Positions 9,331 through 17,725 of a stretch of DNA of 64,000 nucleotides are shown piece after piece. The position numbers were made by a program, and so were the translations under genes. The notes beneath the pieces are model-generated. The model did no database searches. It was not told the origin of the DNA and saw only the letters and a program-made list of their open reading frames with translations. This DNA comes from Tessaracoccus timonensis (lineage in GTDB: Bacteria > Actinomycetota > Actinomycetes > Propionibacteriales > Propionibacteriaceae), in NCBI RefSeq assembly GCF_900343145.1, contig NZ_LT996886.1, positions 868,001 to 932,000 on the forward strand, given 5' to 3'. Each line of letters starts with the position of its first letter. The stretch's first letter is position 1.

Positions 9331-9380
9331 AAGATAGATAAAGTTCGTGGCGCGTCTGCCCACCACGAACTTGATCTATC
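9331..9380. repeat. R2 palindromic repeat, copy 2
   Basis: Same family as the copy at 8005, with a one-base change in the left arm (AGATAGATAAAG). Here it lies between two divergent genes (fic and the FitA-like antitoxin), where a terminator role is less natural. Together with copy 1 it brackets the Fic gene. Confidence 0.85.
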
Positions 9381-9385
9381 ATCGC

Positions 9386-9402
9386 GCTAGCACTTTGCTA
9401 GC
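9386..9402 (+). promoter_or_regulatory. Candidate antitoxin operator
   Basis: GCTAGC-N5-GCTAGC, a direct and inverted hexamer pair, lies 8 bases before the antitoxin start. Ribbon-helix-helix antitoxins usually bind such short inverted repeats at their own promoter. Only the sequence symmetry is seen; binding is inferred. Confidence 0.4.
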
Positions 9403-9410
9403 ATCGATCT

Positions 9411-9638
9411 ATGCCCACCTTGTACATTCGCGACGTTCCTGACGACGTCGCTGCAGCGCTCAGACGCCAGGCCGCCGAGGCCGGGCAATCGCTGTCGGCA
9501 TACGTCGGTGGGCAGCTCGCGACGTGGGCGAAGCGCCCCACCAATGCCGAGATCGTCGCCCGCCTGCGCGAACGTGATCGGAGCCAAGCACCATCGGCGG
9601 ACGCCATCATCGCCGCGCGAGACGCAGACCGCCGATGA
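9411..9638 (+). CDS. FitA/VapB-like ribbon-helix-helix antitoxin
   Basis: A 75-residue protein. The first 40 residues (starting MPTLYIRDVPDDV) have the beta-strand plus two-helix pattern of FitA-type ribbon-helix-helix DNA-binding antitoxins. The charged C-terminal tail would wrap the toxin. Its stop overlaps the start of the PIN toxin (ATGA at 9635), the usual antitoxin-first coupling. It probably represses its own promoter through the repeat just upstream. Confidence 0.85.
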   Translation: MPTLYIRDVPDDVAAALRRQAAEAGQSLSAYVGGQLATWAKRPTNAEIVARLRERDRSQAPSADAIIAARDADRR

Positions 9639-10018
9639 TCGTCGTCGACGCATCCGCGATGGTGGAGGCACTCGTCGGCGCTGACCCTACCGACGAGCTA
9701 CTCACCGCTCTCAAAGGAGATATTCACGCACCGACGCTGCTCGACGTCGAAGTGATGTCGGCGCTGCGCGGCCTCGAACTGGGCACGATGCTCTCCCCCG
9801 CCCAAGCCGCCGAGGCGCTCGACACGTATTGGAGCTTCAGCATTCAGCGCCATGAGGCTCGGCTTCTGCGCCACCGTGTCTGGCAACTGCGCCACCAATG
9901 CACCAGCTACGACGCGCAGTACATCGCGCTCGCCGAGGCACTCGACGCACCGCTCTACACCTGCGATCGGAAACTGGCCGCACGAGGCCACGGTGCGAGC
10001 GTCATCGTTCAGCATTGA
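9635..10018 (+). CDS. PIN-domain ribonuclease toxin, FitB/VapC-like
   Basis: A 127-residue PIN domain covering the whole protein. The expected acidic residues are present: Asp5 in MIVVDASAMV, Glu39 in LDVEVMSAL, Asp93 in TSYDAQYIALA and Asp111 in CDRKL. VapC-type toxins are Mg-dependent RNases that cut tRNA or rRNA. The start overlaps the antitoxin stop. The pair is flanked on the left by R2 and on the right by larA. The RNA target cannot be told from sequence. Confidence 0.87.
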   Translation: MIVVDASAMVEALVGADPTDELLTALKGDIHAPTLLDVEVMSALRGLELGTMLSPAQAAEALDTYWSFSIQRHEARLLRHRVWQLRHQCTSYDAQYIALAEALDAPLYTCDRKLAARGHGASVIVQH

Positions 10019-10073
10019 GAGCCACCGACGGCAACTCCGCCCGACGAGCACCCGGGCGTGGTAGAGATGTGTC

Positions 10074-11381
10074 ATGACGAAGCTGTACCCAGGCGTTCCC
10101 GACGCGCGCACGGCAGGTGGCCCCGACGAAGTGCTCACGCACGCTGAGCTCAGCGAGTTCGTGCACTCCCAGCTCGCCGCCCACGCTTTCGACGGCAAAC
10201 GCGTCACCCTCGTCGTGCCCGACGGCACCCGCCACGCGCCCGTCGCGATGATGTCCAAACTCATCCGCGACGCGCTCGGAGCCCGACCCGCATCCGTCCG
10301 TGTCGTGATCGCGCTCGGCACGCACGATTACATGTCCGACGAGGCCATCGGCAAGCTCATGGGCTGCGAGCCCGGCAGGTTCGCCGACACCTACCCCGGT
10401 TGGGAGATCGTCAACCACCTGTGGCGCGACGAGGCCACGTTCGCGAACCTCGGGACGGTGTCCAGGGAGCGCATCGCCGAGCTCAGCGACGGTCGCCTCA
10501 CCGACCGCGACATGACCGTGTTGGTGAACAAGCTCGTCGTGGACACCGATATCTCCCTCATTCTCGGCCCGGTGTTGCCGCACGAGGTCGTCGGCATCTC
10601 CGGCGGCAACAAGTACTTCTTCCCAGGCCTGTCGGGCCACGATGTGATCGACATGTCGCACTGGGTGGGCGCGCTGATTACGAGCTACGAGATGATCGGA
10701 TCGCTCGGCATCACCCCCGTGCGCCAGATGATCGACGCCGCCGCCGAGCTGATCCCGTCAGAGAAACTGCTGCTGGGGATGATCGTGAAGCCCGGTTCCG
10801 ACGACCTCCAGTTCGTGGCGTTCGGCGACTCGCGCGCCGCATGGGAGGCGTGCGCCGAGGTGTCGGGCCAGGTGCACGTGAAATATGTGCCGCGCGAGTA
10901 CAAGCGGGTGCTGTCCATCATCCCCGAGATGTACGAAGACATGTGGACCGGCGCCAAGGGATTCTACAAGCTCGAGCCGATCGTCGCCGACGGGGGCGAG
11001 CTCATCATCTACGCGCCGCACATCCGCGAGGTATCGGTGATGCACCCCGGCATCGAAGAGATCGGCTACCACAACCGCCAGTACTTCGTCGAGCAGTGGG
11101 ATCGCTTCAAAGACCACCCGTGGGGCGAGCTCGCCCACTCGACGCACCTGCGCGGCCTCGGCAGCTACGACCCCGCCACCGGCGTGGAAACCAACCGCGT
11201 CACCGTCACGCTTGCCACAGGCATCCCCCGCGCGACGGTGGAGGCCATCTCACTGAACTACCTCGATCCCGCGACGGTCGATGTCGCCGCGTTCGAGCAC
11301 GACCCCGACACCCTCGTCGTGCATGGGGCCGGCGAGCTGCTCCACCGCACCGAAGCTCAGCGCGGGAGGCTACCCGCATGA
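10074..11381 (+). CDS. LarA-family nickel-pincer-dependent 2-hydroxyacid racemase/epimerase
   Basis: A 435-residue LarA homologue. LarA enzymes bind the nickel-pincer nucleotide cofactor and racemise or epimerise at the carbon bearing the OH of a 2-hydroxyacid. The cofactor/catalytic residues are visible: His84 in ALGTHDY, His170 in LPHEVVGISGGNKYFFPG, Lys180 in the same block (the lysine that is covalently linked to the cofactor in LarA) and His196 in DMSHWVG. The cofactor genes larE, larB and larC are about 5 kb downstream. Family members act on lactate, malate, phenyllactate or gluconate. Nearby sugar-acid genes favour a sugar-acid substrate here, but lactate cannot be excluded, since ldh is also near. 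Confidence 0.9.
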   Translation: MTKLYPGVPDARTAGGPDEVLTHAELSEFVHSQLAAHAFDGKRVTLVVPDGTRHAPVAMMSKLIRDALGARPASVRVVIALGTHDYMSDEAIGKLMGCEPGRFADTYPGWEIVNHLWRDEATFANLGTVSRERIAELSDGRLTDRDMTVLVNKLVVDTDISLILGPVLPHEVVGISGGNKYFFPGLSGHDVIDMSHWVGALITSYEMIGSLGITPVRQMIDAAAELIPSEKLLLGMIVKPGSDDLQFVAFGDSRAAWEACAEVSGQVHVKYVPREYKRVLSIIPEMYEDMWTGAKGFYKLEPIVADGGELIIYAPHIREVSVMHPGIEEIGYHNRQYFVEQWDRFKDHPWGELAHSTHLRGLGSYDPATGVETNRVTVTLATGIPRATVEAISLNYLDPATVDVAAFEHDPDTLVVHGAGELLHRTEAQRGRLPA

Positions 11382-11399
11382 GGGGCCCCGTCGGCCCCT
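11381..11399. terminator. Hairpin between convergent genes
   Basis: AGGGGCC (11381-11387) and GGCCCCT (11393-11399) form a 7-bp GC-rich stem with a 5-base loop. It overlaps the end of the larA homologue and the stop of the convergent small gene. A two-way terminator is inferred from position. Confidence 0.45.
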
Positions 11400-11808
11400 A
11401 CTTCATTACCTTCACGGTGTAGACCACAGGCTCCTTGCCCTGCGTGTCGCAGTTCTCCAACTTGGTGCGGAAGCAGTACTGCACCGTGAAGGTGAACGTG
11501 CCCTCCTTCTGCCCAGTCATGTCGGCCCACACCGGGTACGTGCAGCCGCCGGGAGGGGTGTCCGTCGGGCAATCTCCGTGGCCTTCCTTGATGGTCGCGT
11601 ACGGGGAGTCGACGCCGTCGGTGATGTAGTAGTTATCGCCGACGCTGGGGTTCACCTCGCCCAGCACCACCCGCTCGGTATCGCCAACCGCGATTTGCAG
11701 GTCGGTGGGACTGCTGGGCGTTGGCTGGGGGCCGGGATCGGGATCAGGGTCGGGCGCCTGGGGGATGATGCCGAAGAACAGCGCGAGCAGCGTTGCGATG
11801 ATAGTCAT
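11398..11808 (-). CDS. Small secreted or membrane-anchored protein, unknown function
   Basis: A 136-residue protein. A short hydrophobic N-terminus (about residues 2-15) works as a signal or anchor. An Asp/Pro repeat and Pro/Ser linker (about 17-34) follow, then a domain with four cysteines (in GDCPTDTPPGGC and YCFRTKLENC) that could form two disulphides outside the cell. No family is recognised. It is convergent with larA, with which it shares a hairpin at the 3' ends. Confidence 0.6.
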   Translation of the reverse strand: MTIIATLLALFFGIIPQAPDPDPDPGPQPTPSSPTDLQIAVGDTERVVLGEVNPSVGDNYYITDGVDSPYATIKEGHGDCPTDTPPGGCTYPVWADMTGQKEGTFTFTVQYCFRTKLENCDTQGKEPVVYTVKVMK

Positions 11809-11857
11809 AGTTCATTGTGCATGGCCACCGGTTCACCGGTGAGCGATCCCGTCTCGC

Positions 11858-12286
11858 TCAGCCGGCGTGCGCCGCCAGCCACCTCGCCACAGATTGCACG
11901 TAGCGCTCGAACTGCTCCAATGCCAGGGGGACTGCCTTGTTCACTCGTTGCTCGTCCACGCGCACGTACTCGTGGATGAGCACATTGCGCATACCGACGC
12001 TCGGTATCAGCGCCTCGGCAACCGCACGGGGAATCAACCCCTGGGCCGCCGCTTCTCGGAACGACTCAGCCGCATCGGTCGGCGCCACATTCCCTAGCGA
12101 TCCCACAATGTGCAGATTGATGCCGACGGCGAGGTCCACCAGTTGCGTGAGTATCCGCTCCACCGCCAGTTGCTCGATTACACCCCGATCGGGATTGGCT
12201 TCGATGTCTGCGAGCGTCCGCAACTGCCGCTCGATGAGTCGAAGACGCTCGAGCACCACGACGTCGCTGAATTGCTTAGGAACCAT
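11858..12286 (-). CDS. hepT: HepT-like (DUF86) ribonuclease toxin
   Basis: A 142-residue all-helical protein with the HepT signature RNVLIHEYVRVD near residues 107-118, containing the RX4H RNase motif and the tyrosine region that the partner modifies. HepT toxins are RNases kept inactive when MntA adds AMP groups to that tyrosine. The ATG at 12286 overlaps the end of mntA by 11 bp. The frame extends upstream to 12403 but only antisense to mntA. Fairly close to the family's normal size. Confidence 0.85.
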   Translation of the reverse strand: MVPKQFSDVVVLERLRLIERQLRTLADIEANPDRGVIEQLAVERILTQLVDLAVGINLHIVGSLGNVAPTDAAESFREAAAQGLIPRAVAEALIPSVGMRNVLIHEYVRVDEQRVNKAVPLALEQFERYVQSVARWLAAHAG

Positions 12287-12689
12287 GCGCCAACCTTTCC
12301 AACGCAGCTCGCCGGAACGGCTCCTCGTCGCGGTACTGCCCGAAGGCCGCGATGCGCAGGCGAGCCACCATCTCGGGCACGCGCTCCACGAGCGGTTCGC
12401 CATAATTCAGGGCGCCGAATTTGGCGACGGCCCCAGCTCGGTCGAGTGGCATCAGGTCGACGTGGTCGCCGTACCGGGCGATGAATGCGGTAGCGACGGC
12501 AAACTCGTCGCCGCGAACACCTCGCTCAAAGCAGTACGCCAGGTCCAGATCACGCGCCACGGCCGCGTCGCGCAGCACGCTGCCGTGCAGCATGAGCACG
12601 GCGATATGTTGCGACGCGCACAGCTCCTCCAACGCGCCACTGGCCTGATCGGCTCGGAGCCTGGCCAGCGCCTCTTGCACCGACGTCAT
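12276..12689 (-). CDS. mntA: MntA-like minimal nucleotidyltransferase antitoxin
   Basis: A 137-residue minimal nucleotidyltransferase. The core motif is HGSVLRDAAVARDLDLAYCF (residues about 35-54): a GS pair followed by the DxD metal-binding aspartates. A third acidic residue lies in DHVDLMPL. In MntA-HepT pairs this enzyme AMPylates and silences the HepT RNase. Antitoxin first, overlapping toxin second, is the standard arrangement. The R2 copy at 12722 lies just upstream of the start. Confidence 0.85.
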   Translation of the reverse strand: MTSVQEALARLRADQASGALEELCASQHIAVLMLHGSVLRDAAVARDLDLAYCFERGVRGDEFAVATAFIARYGDHVDLMPLDRAGAVAKFGALNYGEPLVERVPEMVARLRIAAFGQYRDEEPFRRAALERLAHGS

Positions 12690-12721
12690 GCTGCAAGTCT
12701 AGTGACCGCGCGCTGTCGGCA

Positions 12722-12773
12722 AAGATAGATCAAATTCGTGGCTCGTCTACCCACCACGAACTTGATCTATCTT
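12722..12773. repeat. R2 palindromic repeat, copy 3
   Basis: A 52-bp R2 element with arms AAGATAGATCAAATTCGTGG and complement. Its last base is the first base of the alpha-mannosidase stop codon complement (12773-12775), so the gene ends exactly at the repeat. The left neighbour is the mntA start. Confidence 0.85.
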
Positions 12774-15700
12774 CAGGCTCGGCTGATCCGCAGCGTCGCC
12801 ACCTGGAACGGACGCAGGGCGAGCGTCGCCTGCGAACCCTCGACGCGCTGCACGACACTGGGCGCCACCTGCTGCTGATCCGAGGTGCTAAGCGGCACCT
12901 CCAGCAGATCCGTCTCGACGATGTCCGTCGCCGCAAAGCTCGTTGTCAACGTGGCATCGGTGCGCTTGCCGTAAGGCTCGTATAGCCGCACGACCACGTC
13001 GCCGGAGCCGTCCTCCGCCAACTTCACCGCCTCGACGGCGACCCCACCGTCGGCGGTGATGAGCGGCGACACCTCGCCGCCAGCCACGACGCGCGGCGTG
13101 TGGTTGGCGAGGTAGCCGTCGGCCACCGCGTCCTCCACGTCCCCGCCGGGGCGGAGCGTGAACCGGAAGGTGTGTTCGCCGATGTCAGCGCGCGGATCGG
13201 GGTATCGCGGGCCCTTCAACAGCGACGCGCGCACGCTGGTGTAGGTGCCGCCGTCGGCGCGGGCTTCGCGCTGGAAATCCCAACCGTACGTGCGCTCGTT
13301 GGCAATCGCCACGCCGTAGCCCGGCTCGCCGACGTGCACCCAGCGGTGCGCGTGCACCTCGAAGCGCTGGGCGTCCCACGAGGTGTTCGTGTGCGTCGGG
13401 CGGGTGATGTGGCCCATCTGAATCTCGCAGCGCGCCTCGTCGCTGTGCACATCGACCGGCCACACGAGCTTCAGGAGGGCATCGCGCTCGTGCCAGTCGA
13501 CGTCCACCTCGACGTGCAGCCGCCCGTCGCCGGGCGCGAGGGTGAGGCGCTGCGTCGCGGTGGAATCGTGGAACGCGTAGCGCACCTCCACGCCGCGCTC
13601 GATGGCGACGACCTCGCTCGCGTCGAGGGTTTCGCAGGTGTTCAGCGAAGCCAGGTCGATGTCCCACGCGTCCCACGCGTTCGGGAAGTCCGGGTGTAGC
13701 TGCAGCAGCGAGCCGCGCGTGCCCGCAGGCAGCACCTCGCGTGAGCGATCCTTGTCGAACAGCGACGTGACACCGCCGCGTCCGTCCACCGCCACCCGGA
13801 GCGAGGCACCGTCGACGACGAACCCGTCGCCCTCGGCACGCACCTCGACGTGGCCGTCAGCCGGGCGTTGCTCGCGGGCGCCGAAGGCGGGGACACCGTC
13901 GCGAACCACCGGCGCGCCGTTGAAGACCACCTCACCCGACGCCTCCCCCGACGCCGCTGCCAGCGCGCGCTGGGCGTCGTCGATGATCTGCGTGAGCTCG
14001 GCCTCCAGGGCTTCCTGGCGGGCGAGCACCTCGTCGTACACCCACGCGATGCAGGTGCCGGGGAGGATGTCGTGGAACTGGTAGAGCAGCACCTCGCGCC
14101 AGATCTCGCCCAGCCGCTCGGCCGGGTACGAGCCGACGTCGCGCACCTCGGCGGTGGTGGTCCACAGCTCGGCTTCGCGCAGCAGCTCCTCGCAGCGGCG
14201 GTTGCCGCGCTTCACGCGTGCGACGGAGGTAAAGGTGCCGCGGTGCAGCTCGAGGTAGAGTTCGCCGACCCACACCGACGGGCCCTCGTGCTCGCGTTCG
14301 GCCTGCTCGAAGAACCGCGTGGGCGTGGACACCTCGACGCGGGGGTGGCCGGCGAGGTCGCCCACTCGTTCGATGCGCTCCAGCATCTCGCGCGTCGGGC
14401 CGCCACCGCCGTCGCCGTACCCAAACGGCACGAGCGACGTGGCGGATCTGCCCTTGTCACGGAAGTTTCGGGCCGCGTGGTGGAGGTTCTCGGCGGACAG
14501 GTCGGAGCAGTACGTATCGGCCGGCGGGAAGTGCGTGAAGATGCGGGTGCCGTCGATGCCCTCCCAGGTGAAGGAGTGGTGCGGGAAGTCGTTGACCTGG
14601 TTCCACGAGATCTTCTGCGTGAGGAACCAGCGCGCGCCGGCCAGCTTCGCGAGCTGCGGGAGCCCGCCGGAGTAGCCGAACGAGTCGGGCAGCCACACCT
14701 CGGTGCAGGGCTTGCTGAACCGCTCGGTGAAGAACCGCTGGCCCTGCAGGAACTGCCGGCACATCGCCTCGCCGCTGGGGAGGTTCGCGTCGGACTCCAC
14801 CCACATGCCCCCGACGGGGATGATGCGCCCATCGGCCACCGCCTGCTGCAGGCGCTCGAACAGCTGGGGGTGGTCTTCCTCGAGCCAGGCGGAGTGCTGC
14901 GCGGCGGGGAACGAGAAACGGTGCTCCGGGAAGCGCTCGGTGAGCGTCAGCTGGTTGGCGATGGTGCGCGCCACCTTGCGACGGGTCTCCCGAAGCGGCC
15001 AAAGCCACGCGGAGTCAATGTGCGCATGCCCGACGGCGTGGAGCAGGTGGCTGCCATCCTCGGCGGTGCGCTCCAGGGTTGGCCTGAGCTCGGAGCGTGC
15101 GGCCGAAGCGGTGCCGACGATGTCGCGCAGGCTGAGTGCGTCGAGCGCGCGGTCGAGGGCGCGGCGGATCTCCCAGCGGCGGCCGGAGTCCTCGGGGAGC
15201 TGCGCGGCGGTCTCGTGGAGCGCCTCGATGTCGAGCGCGAGGGCGCGGACCTCGTCGTGGATGAGCTGCAGCTCCGCGGTGCGGAGGGTGTGGATGGGCG
15301 CGGGTCCGGCGCCGGCCTTGGTGCCGCGCTCGGTTTCGCGGAAGGGTGGGGAGTCGAGCATGACCGGGTTCGCTGCGGCCTCGACGTAGAACTCAAAGCG
15401 GCCATCGTCGTCGCACTCGATCGGCACCCACTGGTTGCGGGGGTTGAGACCCTTGACGACGGTGCCGTCGGGGCGTATCACGAGGCCCTCGCAGGTGAAG
15501 CCGGGCCCGCCGATGGCGCCGAGGTCGATGGCGGCCTCGACGTGGGCGCCCAGGTAGTCGCTCGGCACCTGGCCGCGGAAGCGCATCCATGTGGTTCCCC
15601 AGGCGGGGCCCCACTGGTCGCCGACGGCGGCGGGCTCGTAGGTGAGGCGGAGGGCTTCGTCGATGGAGATGGGTTCACCCTGCCCGATGGCGCCTGGCGC

Positions 15701-15847
15701 GGCGGCGTGGCCGGTGGCGTCGTCGGAATCGGTGATGGGGGCGAAAGCCACTTCGAGGTCTGCGATCTTCTGCGCGCTGGCCGGCCAGATCTTGTCTGCC
15801 AGGTGGCGATGCACGCGGCCGTCGAGCACGGGTCCGTGGTCATGCAT
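12773..15847 (-). CDS. Alpha-mannosidase, glycoside hydrolase family 38
   Basis: A 1024-residue GH38 enzyme that removes alpha-linked mannose from glycans. The zinc-site motif HAHIDSAWLW begins at His274. The catalytic nucleophile Asp388 is in WLPDSFGYSGG. About 260 N-terminal residues form the lead domain, and the C-terminal 500 residues the beta-rich GH38 domains. There is no signal peptide, so it acts inside the cell on imported oligosaccharides. The ATG at 15847 has AGGAG 9 bases upstream; the longer frame to 15910 lacks one. It sits between the larA homologue and the lar/uxa operon, in opposite orientation. Confidence 0.93.
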   Translation of the reverse strand: MHDHGPVLDGRVHRHLADKIWPASAQKIADLEVAFAPITDSDDATGHAAAPGAIGQGEPISIDEALRLTYEPAAVGDQWGPAWGTTWMRFRGQVPSDYLGAHVEAAIDLGAIGGPGFTCEGLVIRPDGTVVKGLNPRNQWVPIECDDDGRFEFYVEAAANPVMLDSPPFRETERGTKAGAGPAPIHTLRTAELQLIHDEVRALALDIEALHETAAQLPEDSGRRWEIRRALDRALDALSLRDIVGTASAARSELRPTLERTAEDGSHLLHAVGHAHIDSAWLWPLRETRRKVARTIANQLTLTERFPEHRFSFPAAQHSAWLEEDHPQLFERLQQAVADGRIIPVGGMWVESDANLPSGEAMCRQFLQGQRFFTERFSKPCTEVWLPDSFGYSGGLPQLAKLAGARWFLTQKISWNQVNDFPHHSFTWEGIDGTRIFTHFPPADTYCSDLSAENLHHAARNFRDKGRSATSLVPFGYGDGGGGPTREMLERIERVGDLAGHPRVEVSTPTRFFEQAEREHEGPSVWVGELYLELHRGTFTSVARVKRGNRRCEELLREAELWTTTAEVRDVGSYPAERLGEIWREVLLYQFHDILPGTCIAWVYDEVLARQEALEAELTQIIDDAQRALAAASGEASGEVVFNGAPVVRDGVPAFGAREQRPADGHVEVRAEGDGFVVDGASLRVAVDGRGGVTSLFDKDRSREVLPAGTRGSLLQLHPDFPNAWDAWDIDLASLNTCETLDASEVVAIERGVEVRYAFHDSTATQRLTLAPGDGRLHVEVDVDWHERDALLKLVWPVDVHSDEARCEIQMGHITRPTHTNTSWDAQRFEVHAHRWVHVGEPGYGVAIANERTYGWDFQREARADGGTYTSVRASLLKGPRYPDPRADIGEHTFRFTLRPGGDVEDAVADGYLANHTPRVVAGGEVSPLITADGGVAVEAVKLAEDGSGDVVVRLYEPYGKRTDATLTTSFAATDIVETDLLEVPLSTSDQQQVAPSVVQRVEGSQATLALRPFQVATLRISRA

Positions 15848-15962
15848 GCGGTTCTCCTCCGCGACGGGTAGGCAACAGTGCTGTAGCCACCATCCTTGCG
15901 CACCGTGCAACCCCTGCGCACCCGGCGCGCCCGCTGGCGCCAGGGGGGGTACCTCGCGCTAC

Positions 15963-16041
15963 CTAACCCGATATCCACATTCGTTTACGCAAAAGGGCGT
16001 TTTTCGGCGATTTCGGCAAACGAATGTGGATATCGGGTTAG
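15963..16041. repeat. R1 palindromic repeat, copy 2
   Basis: A 79-bp near-perfect inverted repeat of the R1 family (arms CTAACCCGATATCCACATTCG and complement, split here as CTAACCCGATATCCACA plus TTCG). It lies in the divergent gap between alpha-mannosidase and larE. Confidence 0.88.
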
Positions 16042-16163
16042 CTCGGCGTGCGTACTCCTCTCACACGCGACCACTTGGCAACTCTCGGCAACCGGGCGAC
16101 GTGAGCACGTAGACTCTGATCGAATCGAACATATCGGCCACTGTCTTCAAAGGAGCATGCACG

Positions 16164-17045
16164 TTGCCGTCCGCCGCCACGACGACCCCCCTCCACGCCT
16201 TGTCAGCGCCACTTCGCGCGAAAGCCGACGACGTGGTGCGCCGGCTGCGCGCGGCCGCCGGCGATACGGGGCGCGTCGGGGTGGCGTATTCCGGCGGGGT
16301 CGATTCAGCCACGTTGGCCGCGCTCACGGCGGAAGCCGTCGGGCGAGAGCGAACCGTGCTGCTGCTAGCGGTGTCGCCGTCGCTCGCACGCCGAGAGCGC
16401 CGGCTCGCCCACGCCCAGGCGGCAACGCTCGGGCTGGAACTCGTCGAAGTGAACACCCACGAGCTCGACAACCCCAGTTACACCGCGAACCCCGTCGATC
16501 GCTGCTACCACTGCAAGGACGAGCTGTTCACGCGCATCGAGGATTCGGAGGCGGCGCGGCTTGGCCTCGCCGTCGTCGCGTACGGCGAGAACGCGGACGA
16601 CGCGCAGCGTGTGGATCGGCCGGGCGCACGCGCCGCGCGGGAGCACGCCGTCGCGCATCCGCTCGCCGACGCAGGCGCGACGAAGGAGGACGTCCGCGCC
16701 ATCGCGCGCGCGTTTGGCCTGGCCAGCGCAGATAAACCGGCTGCGCCCTGCCTCGCGAGCCGCATCCCGCACGGCGAGGAGGTGACCGCCGCCAAGCTCG
16801 AGCAGATCGACGTCGCGGAGGACGCCGTGCTCGCCGCCGGCTTCACCGACTGCCGCGTGCGCCACCACGGCACCGTGGCCCGCGTCGAGGTACCCGCCGA
16901 TGAGCTGGGACGCCTCGCCGACGCCGAACTGCGCCGGGCGCTCGTCGACGGGGTGCGCGCGGCGGGGTTCGCGCACGTCGCGGTCGACCTCGAGGGCATC
17001 CGCTCCGGCGCCTTCACCCTCCAGCTCATGGAGGCACCGCGATGA
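16164..17045 (+). CDS. larE: LarE, nickel-pincer cofactor sulfur transferase
   Basis: LarE activates P2CMN with ATP and adds sulfur to form the thiocarboxylate groups of the nickel-pincer cofactor. The 293-residue protein has the PP-loop ATPase motif SGGVDS at 43-48. RCYHCKDELF (Cys114, Cys117) is typical of the family, and Cys196 lies in KPAAPCLASR, the position of the sacrificial sulfur donor. Cys230 is an extra cysteine. A TTG start at 16164 is chosen: AAAGGAG at 16149-16155 fits it, and the nearby ATG at 16157 is out of frame. First gene of a tightly packed operon; it overlaps larB by ATGA. Confidence 0.92.
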   Translation: MPSAATTTPLHALSAPLRAKADDVVRRLRAAAGDTGRVGVAYSGGVDSATLAALTAEAVGRERTVLLLAVSPSLARRERRLAHAQAATLGLELVEVNTHELDNPSYTANPVDRCYHCKDELFTRIEDSEAARLGLAVVAYGENADDAQRVDRPGARAAREHAVAHPLADAGATKEDVRAIARAFGLASADKPAAPCLASRIPHGEEVTAAKLEQIDVAEDAVLAAGFTDCRVRHHGTVARVEVPADELGRLADAELRRALVDGVRAAGFAHVAVDLEGIRSGAFTLQLMEAPR

Positions 17046-17725
17046 ACGACGTAGCCAACATCGATTTCGAGCGCTTTGCCCGACGCGGCTACCCCGAGGC
17101 GGTGCTGTGCCAGGGGAAGACGCCGGCCCAGGTGGCGCAGATCGCGGCGGACTGGCACCGTCGCGCCTCCGACGGCGCCTCGCTCGGCCCGCTCCTGTTC
17201 ACCCGCGTCGAACCCGCGCACGCTGAGGTGATCCTCGACGAGTTCCCCACCGCACTCCACGACGAGACCGCGCGCATCGTCGCTTGGCCGCCCGAGCCGC
17301 CCACCCCCACTGGCGGGCGCGTGACGGTGGTGTGCGCGGGCACGTCGGATCTCCCGGTCGCCCGCGAGGCCGCGCTCACGGCCCGCTTCCTCGGGCGCGA
17401 GGTGACCGAGATCGTCGACGTCGGCGTCGCCGGGCTGCACCGCATCCTGGCGAGACGCGACGAGCTCGAAGCGGCCGACGTCATCGTCGCGGTGGCGGGC
17501 ATGGACGCGGCGCTGGTGCCCGTCGTCGCGGGGCTGGCGCGCTGCCCCGTCGTCGCCTGCCCCACCTCCACCGGCTACGGCGCCGCCTTCGACGGCGTGG
17601 CCGCCCTCCTCTCGATGCTCAACGCCTGCGCGCCTGGGGTTGGCGTCGTCAACATCGACAACGGCTACGGCGCCGGCCACCTGGCCGCGCAGATCACCGC
17701 CCGCAAGGAGTTCCCGCATGCATGA
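17042..17725 (+). CDS. larB: LarB, nicotinic acid adenine dinucleotide carboxylase/hydrolase
   Basis: LarB carboxylates the pyridinium ring of nicotinic acid adenine dinucleotide and cleaves it to give P2CMN, the first step of nickel-pincer cofactor synthesis. The 227-residue protein has an N-terminal helical part and a C-terminal PurE-like carboxylase fold. Its conserved blocks are VVCAGTSDLPVAREA, DVGVAGLHRI, VAGMDAALVPVVAGL and ACPTSTGYG. The ATG overlaps the larE stop and the end overlaps larC by 8 bp, so the three are coupled. Confidence 0.93.
   Translation: MNDVANIDFERFARRGYPEAVLCQGKTPAQVAQIAADWHRRASDGASLGPLLFTRVEPAHAEVILDEFPTALHDETARIVAWPPEPPTPTGGRVTVVCAGTSDLPVAREAALTARFLGREVTEIVDVGVAGLHRILARRDELEAADVIVAVAGMDAALVPVVAGLARCPVVACPTSTGYGAAFDGVAALLSMLNACAPGVGVVNIDNGYGAGHLAAQITARKEFPHA

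Noticed and set aside
9331-9380. R2 copy 2 as the fitA operator
   Set aside because: The identical element occurs in four unrelated places, so it is a dispersed repeat; the GCTAGC pair nearer the start is a better operator candidate.
13850-15871. 673-codon plus-strand open frame
   Set aside because: Lies wholly opposite alpha-mannosidase; the low-complexity Ala/Gly/Arg/Val-rich product has no domain. It is a shadow of high-GC codon use.
17640-17717. larC start 26 codons further upstream
   Set aside because: That stretch is within larB in another frame; AAGGAG and the normal LarC start support 17718.
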